DNA of 64,000 nucleotides from [Mycobacterium] vasticus (GTDB lineage Bacteria; Actinomycetota; Actinomycetes; Mycobacteriales; Mycobacteriaceae): contig NZ_CP084028.1 in NCBI RefSeq assembly GCF_020181595.1, positions 807,418 to 871,417 of the forward strand, written 5' to 3'. The notes beneath the pieces were generated by a model. The model had not been told where the DNA came from, made no database searches, and worked only from the letters and a program-made list of their open reading frames with translations. A program made the translations under genes and the position numbers. Of this stretch, positions 7,076 to 16,900 are shown in pieces. Position 1 is the stretch's first letter. Each line of letters begins with the position of its first letter.

Positions 7076-9562
7076 ATGCCAGTGAATGGTGTGGGCGACG
7101 CCGGCCATGTCGTCGGCTTGACCGGGTCCTGCCCGTTGGATGGCCTGTTCGTGGTTGACCTGTCCGCGGGTATCGCGGGCGGTTACGCCACCAAGCTCCT
7201 TGCCGATGCGGGCGCGGAAGTACTCAAGGTGGAGCCGGATTCCGGTGACCCGCTGCGGAGGTGGTCGGTGGGTGGTGGCCGCCAGGACGGAGACGACGGC
7301 GCACTCTTTCAGTTTCTGGCAGCCTCCAAGCGCAGCGCCGTGGTCGATCTCGACTATCCGGCTGACCGGGAGTTTCTGCGCAGCTTGGTGATGGCTGCCG
7401 ATGCGGTCGTGTGGAGTCCCGACGGAGTAGCCGGAGTGACTGCGGAATTTCAGCCGACCGCTCTTGCCGAGATAGCCCCTCACGCACCGATCGTCAGTAT
7501 CACCCCGTTCGGTCTCAACGGTCCGTGGTCGCAGCGCTGCGCATCCGATGCCACCCTGCAGGCGTTGTCGGGTGGACTCGGTGTGCGCGGTACACCGTCG
7601 CGGGCGCCGGTACTGGTCGGGGGACGGCCGAGCGAATGGATCACCGGAATGTTCGCGGCGTTTGGGCTGCTCGCTTCTCGCTATCGCAGTGAGCGCACCG
7701 GTGTCGGTGAACTGGTCGATATTTCGGCGCTGGAAGCGATGACCCTGTCGTCAACGCCGTACGCATTCAGCTACAACGAAATCGCGGGTCGCCCCTGGCG
7801 GACGGAACGGACCGCAAACCTTCCTGATATCCACGCCACCGCGGACGGGTTCGTTGGCTTCATGGTGGTCACCGGACAACAGTGGCTGGACTTCGCCACC
7901 ATGGTTGGGCGCGACGACTGGGCTGAGGATGCTTCATTGGGCCTGTTGGTCAATCGCCGTGCCCGCGCCGAGGAACTGCTCGCTCACATCGACAGCTGGA
8001 CACGCGAGCGCACCACGGCCGAGATCGTGGAATTCGCCGGCCTGCTGCGAATTCCGGTCGCTGAAGTCGGCGATGGGCAGTCGGTACCCACACTCGAACA
8101 CTTTGCGGAGCAAGGCTTCTACCGGCGTGATCCGAGCGGGAGCTTTCTACAGCCGGAGGTGCCCTACCGGCTGGGCGGCCGAGCGCAGCAACGCCTCCCC
8201 GAACCGGCCCCCGTCCTGGGCGAGGCGACGTACCACTATCTGGACCGCATCGCCAATGGCGAGTTGCCCCCCAAAACAGCTCCCGCGACTACCAGTGACG
8301 GTGGGCTGCCGTTCGAGGGGCTTCGGGTGGCCGACTTCACCGCTTTCTGGGCCGGACCGATCGCGGGACAGTGCCTGGCGATGTTGGGGGCGGACGTGAT
8401 TCACGTCGAGTCCACGCAACGTCCGGACGGGATGCGTTTCAATACCGTGAAGTTGCTGCACGATGACGACTGGTGGGAATGGGCACCGTTGTTCGCCGGG
8501 CCCAATACCAACAAGCGCGACGTGACTGTGGACATGTCTGTTGAGAGCGGTCGCGACTTGGCCCGTCGGCTGATCGCTCGCTGCGACGTCGTCGTGGAGA
8601 ACTACAGCCCGCGGGTTTTCGACCAGTGGGGTTTTGATGAAGCGAGCCTGTTGGAGCTGCGGCCCGACCTGGTGGTGGTGCGAATGCCCGCATTCGGGCT
8701 CACCGGACCGTCGCGCGAGCGGGTCGGCTTCGCGCAAACCATGGAGCAACTGTCCGGGCTGGCCTTCGTCACCGGCTACGAGGACGGGCCGCCGGAGACG
8801 CCCAACGGGATCTGCGACCCGATCGCCGGGGTGCACGCGGCGATCGCGGTGCTGCTGGGTCTGGAACACCGGCGCCGTACCGGCAGTGGCCTGCAGATCG
8901 AATCGATCATGATCGGCGGGGCGCTCAATGTGGCCGCCGAGCAGGTCATCGAATACTCCGCGTACGGCAATCTGGTGCAACGACAGGGCAACCGGTCGCC
9001 GTGGGCGGCACCGCAAGGCGTCTACCTGGCAGCCGATGTGGGCGTCGACGGGTCACGCGACTCCTGGGTGGTGATCGCCGCGGAATCCGATGCACAGTGG
9101 CGCGCATTGTTGACAGTGGTCGGAGCACCCGCTGAAGCGGGCATCAACTGGCTCGACTCCGACGCGGCGAGCCGGAGCCGAGTTCACGATCTGCTCGACC
9201 AGCACCTGGCGGATTGGTGCGCAGTCCGGTCCGCCGATGAGATCGTCAACAAACTGTGGTTGCGCGGAGTTCCCGCCGCCCCGGTGTTGCTTCCGCATGA
9301 ACTGGACCGCGTCGACCAATTTGCCGCGCGCGAATTCATCGAAGAGGTGGCGCATCCGATCACCGGCACCAATCGTCACATCGGGTTCCCGGCCCGGTTC
9401 TCCGCGGGTCCCCGCCGGATTCATCGCCATCCCGCCCCGACACTCGGCCAACACAACCGCGACGTGCTCTGCGGTCTCCTCGGGCTCAGCGATGACGACT
9501 ACGCCAAGCTCGTCGACACCGCCGTGGTCGGCGCTCGCCCCGCCGGTGGGCGGGGCTGGTAA
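7076..9562 (+). CDS. Tandem-domain CaiB/BaiF (class III) CoA-transferase
   Basis: An 828-residue protein with two consecutive CaiB/BaiF domains, about 20-400 and 412-810. Both begin with the typical VDLSAG/VADFTAF and ADAGAEVLKVE/MLGADVIHVES segments. Class III CoA-transferases move CoA between carboxylic acids via an Asp-linked anhydride. Domain 1 keeps the Asp (GELVDIS); domain 2 has Glu there (GLQIES, about residue 606). The start is ATG 7076 after GGAGAGGGGAAGG; upstream in-frame codons lie inside the promoter. A second tandem protein of nearly equal length is at 20304. The fused acyl-CoA dehydrogenase at 9597 follows after 34 nt, so CoA transfer probably feeds dehydrogenation. Confidence 0.9.
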   Translation: MPVNGVGDAGHVVGLTGSCPLDGLFVVDLSAGIAGGYATKLLADAGAEVLKVEPDSGDPLRRWSVGGGRQDGDDGALFQFLAASKRSAVVDLDYPADREFLRSLVMAADAVVWSPDGVAGVTAEFQPTALAEIAPHAPIVSITPFGLNGPWSQRCASDATLQALSGGLGVRGTPSRAPVLVGGRPSEWITGMFAAFGLLASRYRSERTGVGELVDISALEAMTLSSTPYAFSYNEIAGRPWRTERTANLPDIHATADGFVGFMVVTGQQWLDFATMVGRDDWAEDASLGLLVNRRARAEELLAHIDSWTRERTTAEIVEFAGLLRIPVAEVGDGQSVPTLEHFAEQGFYRRDPSGSFLQPEVPYRLGGRAQQRLPEPAPVLGEATYHYLDRIANGELPPKTAPATTSDGGLPFEGLRVADFTAFWAGPIAGQCLAMLGADVIHVESTQRPDGMRFNTVKLLHDDDWWEWAPLFAGPNTNKRDVTVDMSVESGRDLARRLIARCDVVVENYSPRVFDQWGFDEASLLELRPDLVVVRMPAFGLTGPSRERVGFAQTMEQLSGLAFVTGYEDGPPETPNGICDPIAGVHAAIAVLLGLEHRRRTGSGLQIESIMIGGALNVAAEQVIEYSAYGNLVQRQGNRSPWAAPQGVYLAADVGVDGSRDSWVVIAAESDAQWRALLTVVGAPAEAGINWLDSDAASRSRVHDLLDQHLADWCAVRSADEIVNKLWLRGVPAAPVLLPHELDRVDQFAAREFIEEVAHPITGTNRHIGFPARFSAGPRRIHRHPAPTLGQHNRDVLCGLLGLSDDDYAKLVDTAVVGARPAGGRGW

Positions 9563-9596
9563 ATCAACCGCTCGCCGACTCCACAGGAGGAACTGC

Positions 9597-11738
9597 ATGG
9601 CACTGGCTATCACCGACGAACACGAGGCGCTGACCGAGGTCGTCCAGTCGTTCGTCGCCAAACACGACACACGTGCGGTCGCGCGACAACTGCTTGACGC
9701 CCCATCTGAGACTTGCCCGGACTTCTGGCCGGACATCGTCAACCTCGGCTGGTTGGGCCTACATCTGCCGGAAGATTGCGGCGGGCAGGGCTTCGGTCTG
9801 CCTGAGTTGGCGGTAATCCTCGAACAGCTGGCCCGATCGGTCACCCCCGGGCCCTACCTGCCGACGGTGCTGGCCAGCGCAGTGCTGGCGCAACTGGGTG
9901 CGGCGCCGGAGCTGGTCGGCAAGTTGGCAGATGGAACCTGCACTGCCGCAGTTGGATTCGGTGATGGGCTGCGTCGATCAGAGTCGTCGGTGAGTGGTAC
10001 GGTGCCCGCGGTACTCGGCGCGGAATTGGCGGATGTGCTGCTGTTGGTGGTCGGTGACGACGCGGTGGTCGTCGAGGCCGGCGCCAAGGGTGTGGTGATC
10101 TGTCACGGCACGGACCTTGATCCGACCCGGCGAGCTCCCGCGGTGTCGTTGGCCGAGGTTCCGGTCGATGTCCTGCTGTCGGGCGGGGCGCGTCACGTGA
10201 TTACCGTGGCGCGCTTGCTGTTAGCGGCGGAAGCAACCGGCCTTGCGTCTGCGTGCACCGACATGGCAGTGCAATATGCCAAGCAGCGAGAGCAGTTCGG
10301 ACGTGTCATCGGATCGTTCCAAGCCATCAAACACCTTGCCGCCGACATGTTGGTGAGCACTGAGATGGCTACCGCAGCGGTGTGGGACGCCGTGCGATGC
10401 GACCCCACGGAGCCGGCAATGGAACTGGCCGCCGCGGTCGCGGCCGTGCAGGCGATGCCCGCCGCTGTCGTCAACGCCCAGCGTTGCATCCAGGTGCACG
10501 GCGGAATCGGCTTCACCTGGGAACACGATGCCGGGCTGTACCTGCGACGGGCGTCGGCATTATCAGCACTGCTGTCAGCGCTCGGCGACGCCGAGATGGA
10601 AGTGGCCGAACGCACCGCCGACGGTGTCACCCGGCACTACGGGATCGAGTTGCCCGAGGACGCCGAACGGTTCCGCGCCGAGGCCGCCGAGGCCGCCGCT
10701 CATGTGGCTGGGCTCCCGATCACTGAGCGGCGGCGGTACCTCGCCGAAACCGGATACCTCAGCCCGCACTGGCCATCGCCGTGGGGGCGGGGAGCCGACC
10801 CGGCCGAACAGCTGGTCATCGAGGATGAGTTCCGCGGTGTTGAGGTTCCGAATTTGGGGATCACCGGGTGGAACATCCTGACCGTCATCCAGGCGGGTAC
10901 CGACGAACAGCAGAACCGATGGGTGCCGGCGGCCTTGGCCGGCACCGAGAAGTGGTGCCAGCTGTTTTCGGAACCGGGCGCCGGTTCTGACGCCGCCGCG
11001 ATCAAGACGAAGGGAATCCGTGCCGACGGCGGTTGGCTGGTGACCGGCCAGAAGGTGTGGACCAGCGGTGCGAAGGACTGCCGCTGGGGATTCGCCACCG
11101 TGCGTACCGACTCCTCCGGGTCGAAACACTCCGGCGTCACCATGATGACCATCGACATGACCGGTCCCGGCGTAGAAATTCGGCCGCTGCGCGAGCTGAC
11201 CGGAGAGTCGCTGTTCAATGAGGTGTTCCTGGACGAGGTGTTTGTGCCGGACGCCGATGTGGTCGGACCGGTCGGTGAGGGCTGGGCGGTGGCCCGCGCC
11301 GTACTGGGAAATGAACGGATTTCGATCGGCGGTGGGGCGTCGCGGGTCGGCTTCACCGCTGATCAACTGCCCCCCCTGTTGTCCGTGCTCGGTCGCGATG
11401 ACTCAGGAAGTCTGCGTACCGCAGGAGAATTGATCTCCGAGCAGCAAACTCTGCAGCTGCTCAACCTCCGCCAGGCCGCCCGCGCGGTCACCGGGGAGGG
11501 GCCGGGGCCCGAAGGCAACATCACCAAGTTGGTCAACGGTTTGCACATTCAGCGTGTCACTGAATTCGCGATGAAGGTGATCGGTGTCGAGGCGATCAAC
11601 GGTGGTGACTTCACAGATCTGGTGCACGCTTACCTGCTGGGCCGGTGTTACACGATCGCCGGCGGCACCACGGAGATCGTACGCAATCAGATCGCGGAGC
11701 GGCTCCTGCGGCTGCCACGTGAGTCGTTGTCGTCGTAA
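9597..11738 (+). CDS. Fused two-domain acyl-CoA dehydrogenase (FadE34-like)
   Basis: A 713-residue flavoprotein made of two acyl-CoA dehydrogenase domains. The N-terminal half (about 1-345) resembles the smaller ACAD subunit type and ends in HGGIGFTWEHDAGLYLRR. The C-terminal half (about 360-713) carries QLFSEPGAGSD and ends with GGTTEIVRNQIAERL, the standard catalytic type. It thus looks like a covalent version of the two-gene pair at 16897/18121, and resembles M. tuberculosis FadE34 in size as I remember it. Start is ATG 9597 after AGGAGG. It introduces a 2,3-double bond into an acyl-CoA, probably the product of the CaiB gene just upstream. Confidence 0.88.
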   Translation: MALAITDEHEALTEVVQSFVAKHDTRAVARQLLDAPSETCPDFWPDIVNLGWLGLHLPEDCGGQGFGLPELAVILEQLARSVTPGPYLPTVLASAVLAQLGAAPELVGKLADGTCTAAVGFGDGLRRSESSVSGTVPAVLGAELADVLLLVVGDDAVVVEAGAKGVVICHGTDLDPTRRAPAVSLAEVPVDVLLSGGARHVITVARLLLAAEATGLASACTDMAVQYAKQREQFGRVIGSFQAIKHLAADMLVSTEMATAAVWDAVRCDPTEPAMELAAAVAAVQAMPAAVVNAQRCIQVHGGIGFTWEHDAGLYLRRASALSALLSALGDAEMEVAERTADGVTRHYGIELPEDAERFRAEAAEAAAHVAGLPITERRRYLAETGYLSPHWPSPWGRGADPAEQLVIEDEFRGVEVPNLGITGWNILTVIQAGTDEQQNRWVPAALAGTEKWCQLFSEPGAGSDAAAIKTKGIRADGGWLVTGQKVWTSGAKDCRWGFATVRTDSSGSKHSGVTMMTIDMTGPGVEIRPLRELTGESLFNEVFLDEVFVPDADVVGPVGEGWAVARAVLGNERISIGGGASRVGFTADQLPPLLSVLGRDDSGSLRTAGELISEQQTLQLLNLRQAARAVTGEGPGPEGNITKLVNGLHIQRVTEFAMKVIGVEAINGGDFTDLVHAYLLGRCYTIAGGTTEIVRNQIAERLLRLPRESLSS

Positions 11739-11773
11739 TTCATTTCCCCAGAACCGGATTCAAGGAGGAAGTT

Positions 11774-12922
11774 ATGTCCGTCGCCGAAACTGCGCACCAA
11801 CCCAAGTGGGTCACCAACACCCGCCATGGTGAGATCCATCCGCTGCGTGTCGGCTTGGTGCAGGACTGGGCGCTGGGTCTGCAACCCACCCAGGACTACT
11901 ACGACGCGGTCCGGCTCGGCCTCGACGAAGCCGTCGAGGACGGTTTGTTGGAACGCCCGGTCGAGCTGGAGATCAAAGAGGCGTGGGGACTACCCAACGG
12001 CACCGCCCACGACGTCCATCAGGCGTGGCGGGAGCTGGTGGATTCCGGGGTGCTGGCCGTCATCGGACCCAGCATGAGTGAAGACTCGGTGTCGTTGCGC
12101 GACACCATCGAAACACTCAAAGTACCCACTCTGACCTTGAGCGCCACTTTTGGATTCGGTGGCGAGTACTGCTTCCAAACCCCCAACGGCACCTTCGCCG
12201 ACGAGACCCAAGTCGGCGTGGACTATCTGCGTCATATCGGAGTGTCCTCGATGGGTCTGGTCTACGACATGAACTTCATCGGCGAAGAGTACGGACGCTC
12301 GGCGTTGCACGCAGCACGTCGACGCAAGCTCACCGTCAGCAGTAGTCAGATGGTGCCGTCCTTTGCGACGCACGACATGCTGGTGGACTCACTGGGCAAG
12401 ATTCGGCACTCCGGTGCGGAGGCCTTGATGTATGTCGGTGTGGGCGCCCTGCATCTTCAGTTGGCCAGTGCCTTGGCCGAACTCGACTGGAACCCGCCGA
12501 AGGTGACCGGCACCAGCTTCATCGGCAGTATCGAAGGGTTTGAGCGCAAACAGGACTTCGAGGGCTGGGTGGGCGTGGAACAGTTCGACGAACGCAACCC
12601 GGTGTTCGTAAAGTTGATGGATTCCTTCGAGCGCCGGTTCGGCAGACGGCCCGCCCACGGTTACACCGCGGTGGGTTACGACCAGGGCCGGCTGCTGGCC
12701 GAAGGTCTTGCCAACGCCAAGCCGACTTCACCTTCCGGGGTCAAGGCCGGGCTGGAGATGGTGCGGATGCTGCCCGCCGCAGCCGGCGCTCCGGGCACCG
12801 TGATGAGCCTGGCCCCGTACGACCACCGCGCCTACAAGGGCGACTATTTCGTGCTGCGGACCATCAAGAACGGGGAAAACGTGCTCGTCGGCAGTGCGAC
12901 CGACTTCCTTCCCCGCGAGTGA
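11774..12922 (+). CDS. Type 1 periplasmic-binding-protein fold (Leu/Ile/Val-binding type), no signal peptide
   Basis: A 382-residue protein with the layout of branched-chain amino-acid ABC transporter binding proteins: RVGLVQDWALG at about 25, VIGPSMSEDS near 96, then LVYDMNFIGEEYGRS and a C-terminal GYTAVGYDQGRLLAEGL. There is no signal peptide or lipobox: the N-terminus is polar and the ligand-binding domain starts within 25 residues. No permease or ATPase genes are nearby. It is therefore probably a cytosolic ligand-binding protein, perhaps for an acyl-CoA or amide-like intermediate (inference). It follows the fused ACAD by 35 nt with AGGAGG upstream and is likely in the same operon as 7076-11738. 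Confidence 0.75.
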   Translation: MSVAETAHQPKWVTNTRHGEIHPLRVGLVQDWALGLQPTQDYYDAVRLGLDEAVEDGLLERPVELEIKEAWGLPNGTAHDVHQAWRELVDSGVLAVIGPSMSEDSVSLRDTIETLKVPTLTLSATFGFGGEYCFQTPNGTFADETQVGVDYLRHIGVSSMGLVYDMNFIGEEYGRSALHAARRRKLTVSSSQMVPSFATHDMLVDSLGKIRHSGAEALMYVGVGALHLQLASALAELDWNPPKVTGTSFIGSIEGFERKQDFEGWVGVEQFDERNPVFVKLMDSFERRFGRRPAHGYTAVGYDQGRLLAEGLANAKPTSPSGVKAGLEMVRMLPAAAGAPGTVMSLAPYDHRAYKGDYFVLRTIKNGENVLVGSATDFLPRE

Positions 12923-13009
12923 CGAACCGTCGAAACCGAATATCGAGTTAAGAGCACTGCACAACCGCAACTCCGAGGATAGCCCGAGGACAGACTTGCG
13001 GTAAACCCT

Positions 13010-13027
13010 AGTACAGGATACTGTACT
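13010..13027. promoter_or_regulatory. Operator A, site 4 (perfect arms; amidohydrolase operon promoter)
   Basis: AGTACAGGATACTGTACT, a perfect 7+4+7 inverted repeat. It lies 24 nt before the ATG at 13052 and in a position expected to overlap the core promoter of the 13052-19236 operon. Confidence 0.82.
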
Positions 13028-13051
13028 CATACCACGGAGAAGGAGTAACGA

Positions 13052-14176
13052 ATGACTTCCGAGCACGAATTCGATCTCATCAGCGTCGATGACCACATCA
13101 TCGAGCCGGCTCACCTCTGGGTGGACCGGCTGCCGGCGAAATACCGCGAGATCGGCCCGCACGTCGAGGTCGAGGGGGACCGCGAGTACTGGGTGTACGA
13201 GGGGCGCCGCGGCGAGACGATGGGCCTCAACGCCGTGGCCGGCAAGGAGCGCACCGAGTACAGCCAGGAGCCGGCGCGGTTTTCGGACATGATCCCGGGC
13301 TGCTATGACCCCAAGGAGCGGGTTAAAGACATGGACCGCGATGGAGTCCGTGGCAGCCTGAGCTTCCCGAGCTACCCGCAGTTCTGCGGCCAGAAGTTCA
13401 TGAAGGGCAAGGACAAGGTTCTCTCCGACCTTTGCGTGAAAGCCTGGAACGACTTCATCCTCGACGAGTGGTGCGCTGCCGGTCCGGACCGCTTCATCCC
13501 GATGATCATCGGCCAGTTGTGGGACCCCGAAATGTTTGCTGAGGAGGTTCGGCGCTGCGCGGCGAAGGGCGCCAAGGCGATCTCATTCAGTGAGAATCCG
13601 CACCTGCTGCGGCTGCCCTCGCTACACAGCGATCACTGGGATCCAGTGTGGCGCGCTGCCGTCGAGACCGACATGCCGATCTGCATGCACATCGGGTCGT
13701 CATCGACCGAACAGCACACCGCGCCCGATGCTCCATGGAGCATCGCCGCCGCACTGCAACCGCTCAACGCCCACATGGCGGCCACCGACATCATGTGGAG
13801 CCCGATCACGCACAAGTTCCCGGCCATCAAGTTCGTGATGTCCGAGGGTGGTATCGGGTGGCTTCCGTTCGCGCTTGAGCGTGCGGACTGGATCTGGGAG
13901 AAGCATGGCCACTGGGACAACCTGTCCGACACCCCACCGTCAGAGATCTTCAAACGCAACATCTGGGGCTGCTTCACCGGCGACCGCAGCGGAGTCGAGG
14001 CGCGTTACGCGATCGGGGTCGACAAAATCATGTGGGAGTCCGACTATCCGCACGTCGACTCCAGTTGGCCGAACAGTCAAGAGCACGTGCGCAAGAACAT
14101 GGAAGGCGTGCCCAAAGACGAGGTTGACCTGATGACACACGGTAACGCAGAACGGGTATTCAACTTCCCCGGCTGA
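13052..14176 (+). CDS. Amidohydrolase-2 family metal-dependent hydrolase
   Basis: A 374-residue TIM-barrel protein of the amidohydrolase_2 type. Metal-binding signature at the start (VDDHIIEP, residues 12-19), a central MHIGSSS near 217, and a C-terminal WESDYPH with the conserved Asp near 329. In actinobacteria such proteins are frequent in steroid and aromatic degradation clusters, where they may act as hydrolases or decarboxylases; the reaction here is unknown. It begins the operon running to 19236 behind a perfect operator A, with a GGAGAAGGAG Shine-Dalgarno. A shorter relative is at 54915. Confidence 0.85.
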   Translation: MTSEHEFDLISVDDHIIEPAHLWVDRLPAKYREIGPHVEVEGDREYWVYEGRRGETMGLNAVAGKERTEYSQEPARFSDMIPGCYDPKERVKDMDRDGVRGSLSFPSYPQFCGQKFMKGKDKVLSDLCVKAWNDFILDEWCAAGPDRFIPMIIGQLWDPEMFAEEVRRCAAKGAKAISFSENPHLLRLPSLHSDHWDPVWRAAVETDMPICMHIGSSSTEQHTAPDAPWSIAAALQPLNAHMAATDIMWSPITHKFPAIKFVMSEGGIGWLPFALERADWIWEKHGHWDNLSDTPPSEIFKRNIWGCFTGDRSGVEARYAIGVDKIMWESDYPHVDSSWPNSQEHVRKNMEGVPKDEVDLMTHGNAERVFNFPG

Positions 14177-14177
14177 G

Positions 14178-15668
14178 ATGATCTCCCAGCCCACGGTCGA
14201 CTGGAAAGTGCAGCCCATGGCATCCGCCGGATTACCACATATTCGACACCTGCTCGGCTCGGAATGGACAACCACCGGGCCGGAGCTACTCGAACACATC
14301 TCTCCCTCGACGGGCCAAGTGCAGGCACGCTTCAGCGGCGCCGGTGCGGACGAGGTCGACCGCGCGGTGGCCGCCGCGCGGTCGGCTTTCGTCGAGTGGC
14401 GCAAGGTCGCTCCCGCCAAGCGGCGGCAGCTCCTGGAACGGCTGAGCGCACTGATCTTGGCCGCTCGCGACGAGCTGCGCGACATCGGTGTCGCTGAATG
14501 CGGAACGCCGGTGCGGCAAGGCGGCGGAGCGGTACTCGCGGCCCGCTACACCGCGTATTTCGCCGGGTGGGCCGACAAACTTGACGGCTTGGTCGCCCCG
14601 GTCGGTCACAACGCGTTGGACTATGTGCTGCCGCAGCCCTACGGCGTGGTAGCGGCGCTGATTCCGTGGAACGCCCCGGTGCCATCGCTGGGCATGAAAC
14701 TCAGCCCCGCTTTGGCGATGGGCAACTGCGTCGTCCTGAAACCATCTCCGCTGGCACCCTTCGCCACCGTTCGATTCGTGGAACTGTGCCAGGAGGCCGG
14801 GTTTCCGCCCGGGGTGGTCAACCTGGTTCATGGTGGTGCCGATGCCGGCGAGCTGCTGGTCGGCCACCCCGGGGTGGACAAGATCACGTTCACCGGCGGT
14901 GTCGCCACAGGCCGGGCCGTAATGCGCACTGCGGCAGCTAATCTCACGCCGGTTACCCTCGAGCTCGGTGGCAAGGGGGCCCTGGTCGCGTTCGACGACG
15001 TCGATGCGGATCGGGTCGCGAGCGACGCGGTCGGCTACAGCGTCGGAACCCTGGCGGGCCAGGCATGCGCCCTGCCGACTCGGGTGATCGTGGAGCAGAG
15101 CAGGTACGAAGAAGTGGCTTCCGCGGTGGCGAAGCGGTTCGCCGAACTTCGGATGGGCGATCCCGCCGATGAGAGCGCCGATGTCGGGCCGCTGATCTCG
15201 GCCGATGCCCAGCGGCGCGTGGTCGGGATCATTGAGCATGCCCGAGAGCACGACAACGCCACGATCCTGATCGGGGGTGGCGCCGACGGCGGACCGTCGG
15301 GTAACGGCTTCTGGGTGGAACCGACCCTGGTCGCCGACGTCGCACCGGACGCTGCGGTGGTGCAGGGTGAGGTCTTCGGGCCGGTCGTCACCATCCAATC
15401 GTTCACCGACGAGGCCGAAGCGGTCGCGTTGGCCAACGGGACCGATTACGGGCTGTCGGCGTTTGTCTACACCGAGGATCTCAAGCGTGCCCATCGGGTC
15501 GCACGGGATCTCGAGGCGGGCTACGTCTCGGTCAACGGATTCGCCTACCTGCCACCGGAAACCCCCTTCGGAGGGTGGAAGTCGAGCGGATTCGGTCGCG
15601 AAGGTGGCCGAGCCGGTGTGGAGGACTTTGTGCAGACCAAAAACGTCTATATACCGATTGGGAATTGA
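14178..15668 (+). CDS. Aldehyde dehydrogenase
   Basis: NAD(P)+-dependent aldehyde dehydrogenase of 496 residues. Motifs: PWNAPV near 161, LELGGKGA near 262, and the nucleophilic Cys in GQACALPTRV near 296. ATG 14178 lies 1 nt after the amidohydrolase stop but has no clear Shine-Dalgarno; ATG 14217 (MASAGLP, residue 14) has GGAAAG upstream and is an equally good start. It is followed by the P450 gene after 2 nt. Paralogous to the enzyme at 2465; the two may oxidise different aldehydes in one route. Confidence 0.9.
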   Translation: MISQPTVDWKVQPMASAGLPHIRHLLGSEWTTTGPELLEHISPSTGQVQARFSGAGADEVDRAVAAARSAFVEWRKVAPAKRRQLLERLSALILAARDELRDIGVAECGTPVRQGGGAVLAARYTAYFAGWADKLDGLVAPVGHNALDYVLPQPYGVVAALIPWNAPVPSLGMKLSPALAMGNCVVLKPSPLAPFATVRFVELCQEAGFPPGVVNLVHGGADAGELLVGHPGVDKITFTGGVATGRAVMRTAAANLTPVTLELGGKGALVAFDDVDADRVASDAVGYSVGTLAGQACALPTRVIVEQSRYEEVASAVAKRFAELRMGDPADESADVGPLISADAQRRVVGIIEHAREHDNATILIGGGADGGPSGNGFWVEPTLVADVAPDAAVVQGEVFGPVVTIQSFTDEAEAVALANGTDYGLSAFVYTEDLKRAHRVARDLEAGYVSVNGFAYLPPETPFGGWKSSGFGREGGRAGVEDFVQTKNVYIPIGN

Positions 15669-15670
15669 CG

Positions 15671-16900
15671 ATGAGCAAGCCAGAAGTGCTAGTTGCCACC
15701 GACCGTTCTCCGGTCGTCCAATTCGACCACCATGATCCGGCATTGGTGCATGACCCGTGGCCGACTTACGCCAAGCTCCGAGAGGTCGGGCCGGTGACGT
15801 GGAGTGATGCGCACGGCGGCTTCTGGGCGGTGGCGGGATACGACGAGGTCTATACGGCGGCGCGCGACGATGAGACGTTCTGCTCCGGCGACGGTGTCAC
15901 GATCCCACCGGAGCAGGCGGCCAAGGTCATTCCGATCACGGCGGACCCACCGGACCTCAGGGCCTACCGCGACATCCTCAGTCCGCTGTTCTCACCGGGT
16001 GCCGCCAAAGTGCGGAGAGACGAGATTTCCGCCCTGGTGCTCGAACGGATCAGAGCCGTCGGCGCGCAGGGCGGATGCGACCTGGTCGAGGACATCGCTA
16101 CGCCCGTGCCGTCGATCATCACCATGCGTTTGCTCGGCATTCCGCAGGACGGCTGGCGTGACTACATGCACTGGTATCACGACAACAGCACCCGGCTTAT
16201 GGTGATGAGCCCGGAGGAGAAGCGAGCTCATATTCAGACATTCTTCGTCCTCCGGTCCCAGATCGAGGAGGTTATCGCCGCACGTCGTTCCACGTCGAGC
16301 GAGGATTTGATCTCCGTTCTTGTCCGAGCTGAGTTTGATGGGCGCCTTCTGACCGATGAAGAGATCATCAATACCGTGTCCTTGGTTCTCGCCGGTGGCC
16401 TGGACACCACTGCCACCGCTATCGTGAACGCCCTGCTCTTTCTGGATGAACATCCCGAGGGTCGGGAGCGCTACGTGACGGATGACCAAGCACTCGACAC
16501 TTTCCTGGAGGAGATGCTGCGATATGAGCCGCCCGTGCACTCGTTGGCGCGTCGTGCGACTTGCGACGTCGAACTGGGCGGGGCGCAGATCCGTGCGGGC
16601 GATCGTCTGCTGCTGCTCTGGGCGTCGGCCAACCGAGACGCCAAGGTGTTCGAAGATCCTGATGTCATGATCGCGGACCGCTTCCCGAACCGGCACATGG
16701 CATTTGGCATCGGTCAGCACCGTTGCATCGGCTCCAATCTGGCGCGTTTGCAGACTCGTCTGGTGGTCCAGGAGTTCTTGCGGCACTTCCCGGACTACCG
16801 GGTGAGTCGCGACGGGCTCGAACGTGCTGCGACGTTGAGCGTGGTTCGCGGATACCTTCGGGCGCCGGTGACCTTCACCCCGATCGGGATCACCTCTTGA
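15671..16900 (+). CDS. Cytochrome P450
   Basis: Soluble bacterial-type P450 of 409 residues. The haem-ligand loop FGIGQHRCIG carries Cys352. The I-helix oxygen-activation motif is AGGLDTTAT near 237 and the K-helix ExxR is EEMLR near 281. No membrane anchor. It needs a ferredoxin/reductase pair that is not in this window. It probably hydroxylates the substrate before alcohol/aldehyde oxidation, although it could also act on a CoA ester. The start ATG 15671 is 2 nt after the aldehyde dehydrogenase stop, and its own stop overlaps the TTG start of the next gene. The CYP family cannot be assigned from sequence reading alone. Confidence 0.93.
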   Translation: MSKPEVLVATDRSPVVQFDHHDPALVHDPWPTYAKLREVGPVTWSDAHGGFWAVAGYDEVYTAARDDETFCSGDGVTIPPEQAAKVIPITADPPDLRAYRDILSPLFSPGAAKVRRDEISALVLERIRAVGAQGGCDLVEDIATPVPSIITMRLLGIPQDGWRDYMHWYHDNSTRLMVMSPEEKRAHIQTFFVLRSQIEEVIAARRSTSSEDLISVLVRAEFDGRLLTDEEIINTVSLVLAGGLDTTATAIVNALLFLDEHPEGRERYVTDDQALDTFLEEMLRYEPPVHSLARRATCDVELGGAQIRAGDRLLLLWASANRDAKVFEDPDVMIADRFPNRHMAFGIGQHRCIGSNLARLQTRLVVQEFLRHFPDYRVSRDGLERAATLSVVRGYLRAPVTFTPIGITS

